Source: Clostridia bacterium
GTDB lineage: Bacteria > Bacillota > Clostridia > Oscillospirales > Acutalibacteraceae
Direction: 5' to 3'
NCBI GenBank assembly: GCA_900759575.1
Contig: CAAEVU010000174.1
Span: forward strand, 1 to 6,437
DNA: 6,437 nt
Shown here: one piece after another, positions 4,541 through 6,437 of the stretch
How the letters are laid out: every line of letters begins with the position of its first letter
How positions within the stretch are numbered: position 1 is the stretch's first letter
Program-made: the position numbers and the translations under genes
The notes under the pieces: model-generated
What the model was told of the DNA's origin: nothing
What the model saw: the letters and a program-made list of their open reading frames with translations, nothing else
The model's database searches: none

Positions 4541-5476
4541 TTACGATTTCCCGGAAGGTTCCTTTTTCTTCCAACGCAAATCCTTCCACAAATCCCTGAT
4601 GGATTTGTCATCGGAGTGCATAGGACGGAATCCTTCTCCGGTGATCTGTCCCGCTTCTCCCACGATGACAAAAGCGTTTTTGTCCTCCTCGCGGATGATC
4701 GTTTGAAGCTGGTGCAGCTCGAACCGGCGCACCACACAAAGCATGGTTTCCCCCGGTTCATTGGTATACCCTCCATGGGAGTCCAAATAGGTGACCGTAC
4801 GCTCCATTTCGGAAATGACTCGGTCCCCGATTTGACGCACTTTGGGCGACATGACGATAAACAGCTTTCCTGTGCCAATATCCGCACCGTACAGGATGGC
4901 GTCTATGATCTTGGTTGAGACCACGATGACGATGCAGGCATACATGGCGTTTTCCACACTGCCAAACACAAAGGCGGAAACCACCACGATTATCCCGTCC
5001 ACAGCAAGCATCAGCTTTCCCATGGACAAGTGGGGCAGCCGTCTTCCCAAAAGCCGGGCAATCAAGTCCGTTCCCCCTGTGGTGGCACCCCGGATAAACA
5101 CCAGGGAAAGCCCCACGCCTTCACAGGCGCCGGCAAACAAGGACACCAAAATATGATCTCCCCGATACGCCGGGACAAAGTGGGAAAACAGGTCGATGAG
5201 CAGAGAGGACAAAAGGATGGCCAGCATGGTCTTTGTCACCAACTTATAGCCAATATCCACAATGGCCCACAACACGATGGGCACATTGATCAAAAACGCC
5301 ACAAGGCCGATGGGCGTGGAAAATACATAGTGAAGCATGGTGGCCACACCGGTGATCCCGCCGGCTGCGATATTATTGGGCGCTGTAAATGCATTCACTC
5401 CCACAGCGTACACTGCCGATCCCATGGCAATAAACAGAAGGTCTAAAAGAATCGTTTTCAGCTTGTTCGCTTTCAT
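4541..5476 (-). CDS. YitT family membrane protein (DUF161 + DUF2179)
   Basis: This 311-aa protein has a hydrophobic N-terminal half (about 8-180) with five or six predicted membrane segments, matching the YitT/DUF161 family. Family landmarks are NNIAAGGITGVATML (34-48) and RGATTGGTDLIARLLG (119-134). The cytoplasmic C-terminal part (about 205-285) is a DUF2179 domain: RTVTYLDSHGGYT, then LCVVRRFELHQLQTII, then NAFVIVGEAGQITGEGF. The exact transport or sensing role of the family is not established. The ATG at 5476 is chosen over an upstream in-frame start at 5707, because AAGGAGGAG lies six bases before it and the extra 77 residues overlap mrnC in another frame. It follows mrnC by 14 bases and is the last gene of the obg-mrnC-yitT operon. 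Bacillus has several paralogues (YitT, YpjC, YqfU, YvjA and others), so no single gene symbol is assigned. Confidence 0.92.
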   Translation of the reverse strand: MKANKLKTILLDLLFIAMGSAVYAVGVNAFTAPNNIAAGGITGVATMLHYVFSTPIGLVAFLINVPIVLWAIVDIGYKLVTKTMLAILLSSLLIDLFSHFVPAYRGDHILVSLFAGACEGVGLSLVFIRGATTGGTDLIARLLGRRLPHLSMGKLMLAVDGIIVVVSAFVFGSVENAMYACIVIVVSTKIIDAILYGADIGTGKLFIVMSPKVRQIGDRVISEMERTVTYLDSHGGYTNEPGETMLCVVRRFELHQLQTIIREEDKNAFVIVGEAGQITGEGFRPMHSDDKSIRDLWKDLRWKKKEPSGKS

Positions 5477-5490
5477 CCAACTCTCCTCCT

Positions 5491-5910
5491 TCATCCTTCG
5501 GTCTGGGTATTCCAGTCTTTCAGAATTTGAGAAAAGATCTCCCGGACCCGCTGGGTATTCCCAGAAAGATACAGATATCCAAACAACGCTTCCAAACCGG
5601 TAGCGCCATGGTAATCCGCCAGAGGTGCGTTTTTGGGCGCGTGCCCTACGTGGGCATTGCGGCCGCGCAAAACGACCTGCTGTTCCTCTTCTGAAAGTTG
5701 TGGCCACAACGTGGAAAGGGCTTGGGCTTGGGCTTGGCAGCGCACCAGCTCCACCTTGCGGCTATGCAGCTTTTTCACCGGGCAATTTCCCTGGGAAACC
5801 AGATATTCCCGCACCAGAAGTTCGTAAACCCCATCCCCTACAAACGCAAGGGTCAAAGGGCTCAACCCTTTTGGGGAAGCGTTCTCCTGTAAAAGTTTTT
5901 CCAAAAACAC
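5491..5910 (-). CDS. mrnC: Mini-ribonuclease III
   Basis: Mini-RNase III is a dimeric RNase III-like enzyme without the double-stranded-RNA-binding domain; in Bacillus it matures the ends of 23S rRNA. The 139-aa protein is of family size and shows the catalytic-domain motifs LAFVGDGVYELLVREYL (21-37, with Asp26), RGRNAHVGHAPKN (82-94) and DYHGATGLEALFGYLYLSG (99-117, with Glu107). The acidic residues Asp26 and Glu107 fit the metal site. The start is ambiguous: the GTG at 5910 gives the coordinates used, but the best Shine-Dalgarno sequence (AAGGAG, 5918-5913) lies only two bases before it and eight bases before an in-frame TTG at 5904, which would remove two residues. The gene lies 6 bases after obg and 14 before yitT, so it is co-transcribed and probably translationally coupled. 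In many Bacillota mrnC follows cysS instead. Confidence 0.94.
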   Translation of the reverse strand: MFLEKLLQENASPKGLSPLTLAFVGDGVYELLVREYLVSQGNCPVKKLHSRKVELVRCQAQAQALSTLWPQLSEEEQQVVLRGRNAHVGHAPKNAPLADYHGATGLEALFGYLYLSGNTQRVREIFSQILKDWNTQTEG

Positions 5911-5912
5911 CG

Positions 5913-5918
5913 CTCCTT
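5913..5918 (-). promoter_or_regulatory. Ribosome binding site of mrnC overlapping the obg stop codon
   Basis: On the minus strand AAGGAG overlaps the obg TAA (5919-5917). It sits two bases from the GTG at 5910 but eight bases, the usual spacing, from the in-frame TTG at 5904. A weaker upstream GGAG lies nine bases before the GTG. The overlap suggests that ribosomes finishing obg re-initiate on mrnC. Confidence 0.6.
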
Positions 5919-6437
5919 ACTCCACAAAGTCGAATTCCAAATCGTACAGGTCCACTGTATCCCCTTCCTGGCATCCCGCCTGCCGCAGGGCATCGATCAC
6001 CCCTGTTTCAATGAGGACACGCTGGAAATACTGGAGGGATTCGGAATCGTCAAAGTTGATGGTGTTCATAATCTTAAGCAGCCAAGGCGCCTTCACAAAA
6101 TAGACGCCGTCCTGGTTCTGCACATCCACCTGGCCGCGTTTCAATTCCTCGATGGGCTGGAGCACGGGGGCTTCCGCCTCATACCGCCGGATGGGCGGCA
6201 ATTTGGAAAGCTGTTCCAACACCTTGTTGAGCAGCGGTTCCACCCCTTCCCGGATGGGCGCCATAATGGGGAAGAATTCGTATCCCTGCTCTTTGACAAA
6301 GGCTTCAAACTCCGCCACCTGCTCATCGGTGGCAAGGTCGCACTTATTCCCCGCCACCAGCATGGGACGCTGGGCCAATTCCGGATTGAACCGCCGCAGC
6401 TCTTCATTGATGATATTGAAATCCTCTTTAGGGTCCC
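5917..6437 (-). CDS. obg: Obg/CgtA GTPase, C-terminal part (cut by window edge)
   Basis: This is the last 172 residues of the Obg ribosome-assembly GTPase, which binds the 50S particle and links ribosome maturation to nucleotide (ppGpp) state. The reading frame is open to the right edge, so the glycine-rich Obg fold and motifs G1-G3 lie outside. Visible here are the end of the G domain, with EDFNIINEELRRFNPEL and the guanine-specificity motif NKCD (fragment residues 30-33), and then the complete C-terminal OCT domain. The OCT domain runs from about residue 100 to 172 and carries INFDDSESLQYFQR, GVIDALRQAGCQEGDTV and a terminal FEFVE-like FDFVE. In the G5 position the usual Ser-Ala reads Met-Ala (IMAPIREG, 57-64). 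It is the first visible gene of the leftward obg-mrnC-yitT operon. In many Bacillota rplU and rpmA lie upstream; that region is not visible. Confidence 0.96.
   Translation of the reverse strand, partial: DPKEDFNIINEELRRFNPELAQRPMLVAGNKCDLATDEQVAEFEAFVKEQGYEFFPIMAPIREGVEPLLNKVLEQLSKLPPIRRYEAEAPVLQPIEELKRGQVDVQNQDGVYFVKAPWLLKIMNTINFDDSESLQYFQRVLIETGVIDALRQAGCQEGDTVDLYDLEFDFVE

Noticed and set aside
5477..5707. 77-codon N-terminal extension of the YitT protein
   Set aside because: It overlaps mrnC in a different frame, is Arg/Pro-rich, and an excellent ribosome binding site sits directly before the ATG at 5476.
1..6437. A new multi-gene defence, mobile or biosynthetic system
   Set aside because: Six of the seven genes belong to conserved housekeeping families, and the only unknown one is a single small gene. 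No transposase, integrase, nuclease-effector pair, repeat array or secretion gene is present.

Overview
The window reads as ordinary chromosome of an anaerobic, fermentative Bacillota, most likely class Clostridia and perhaps the Oscillospiraceae/Ruminococcaceae. This rests on the gene set (acetate kinase, a TmcAL/YlbM-type tRNA ligase, Mini-RNase III, a YitT/DUF2179 membrane protein, Obg), strong AGGAGG-type ribosome binding sites, moderately GC-rich coding sequence and AT-rich intergenic DNA. The placement comes from the sequence and family knowledge; no database search was possible. I see no mobile element, CRISPR array, tRNA or rRNA gene, phage gene or defence gene.

Layout, left to right. 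Bases 1-194 hold no complete gene. They contain a strong leftward promoter (39-67) whose -35 box is fused to a perfect 11-bp-arm palindrome (62-88), probably serving a gene beyond the left edge, and the ackA terminator (135-174). ackA (195-1403, minus) and tmcAL (1581-2774, plus) diverge from a 177-bp region. That region has two head-to-head sigma-A-like promoters whose -10 boxes lie in the two arms of one inverted repeat, and a structured ackA leader. tmcAL and an RsmF-type rRNA methyltransferase (2860-4191, minus) converge on a bidirectional terminator. Divergent from rsmF is an unrecognised 54-codon gene (4276-4440, plus) encoding a very polar Gln/Asn-rich peptide, followed by a perfect 15-bp hairpin. 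The right third is a tight leftward operon: obg (entering from the right edge), mrnC and yitT.

Most genes serve RNA modification, RNA processing and the ribosome: ac4C34 in tRNA-Met (TmcAL), m5C in 16S rRNA (RsmF), 23S rRNA maturation (MrnC) and 50S assembly (Obg). Acetate kinase is the energy-metabolism member. It shares a control region with TmcAL, which uses acetate directly, so a metabolic link between the two is plausible but unproven. The most unusual items are the small Gln/Asn-rich gene with its possible sporulation-type promoter, the symmetric ackA/tmcAL control region and the palindrome-linked promoter at the left edge. I found no evidence for a wholly new multi-gene system.
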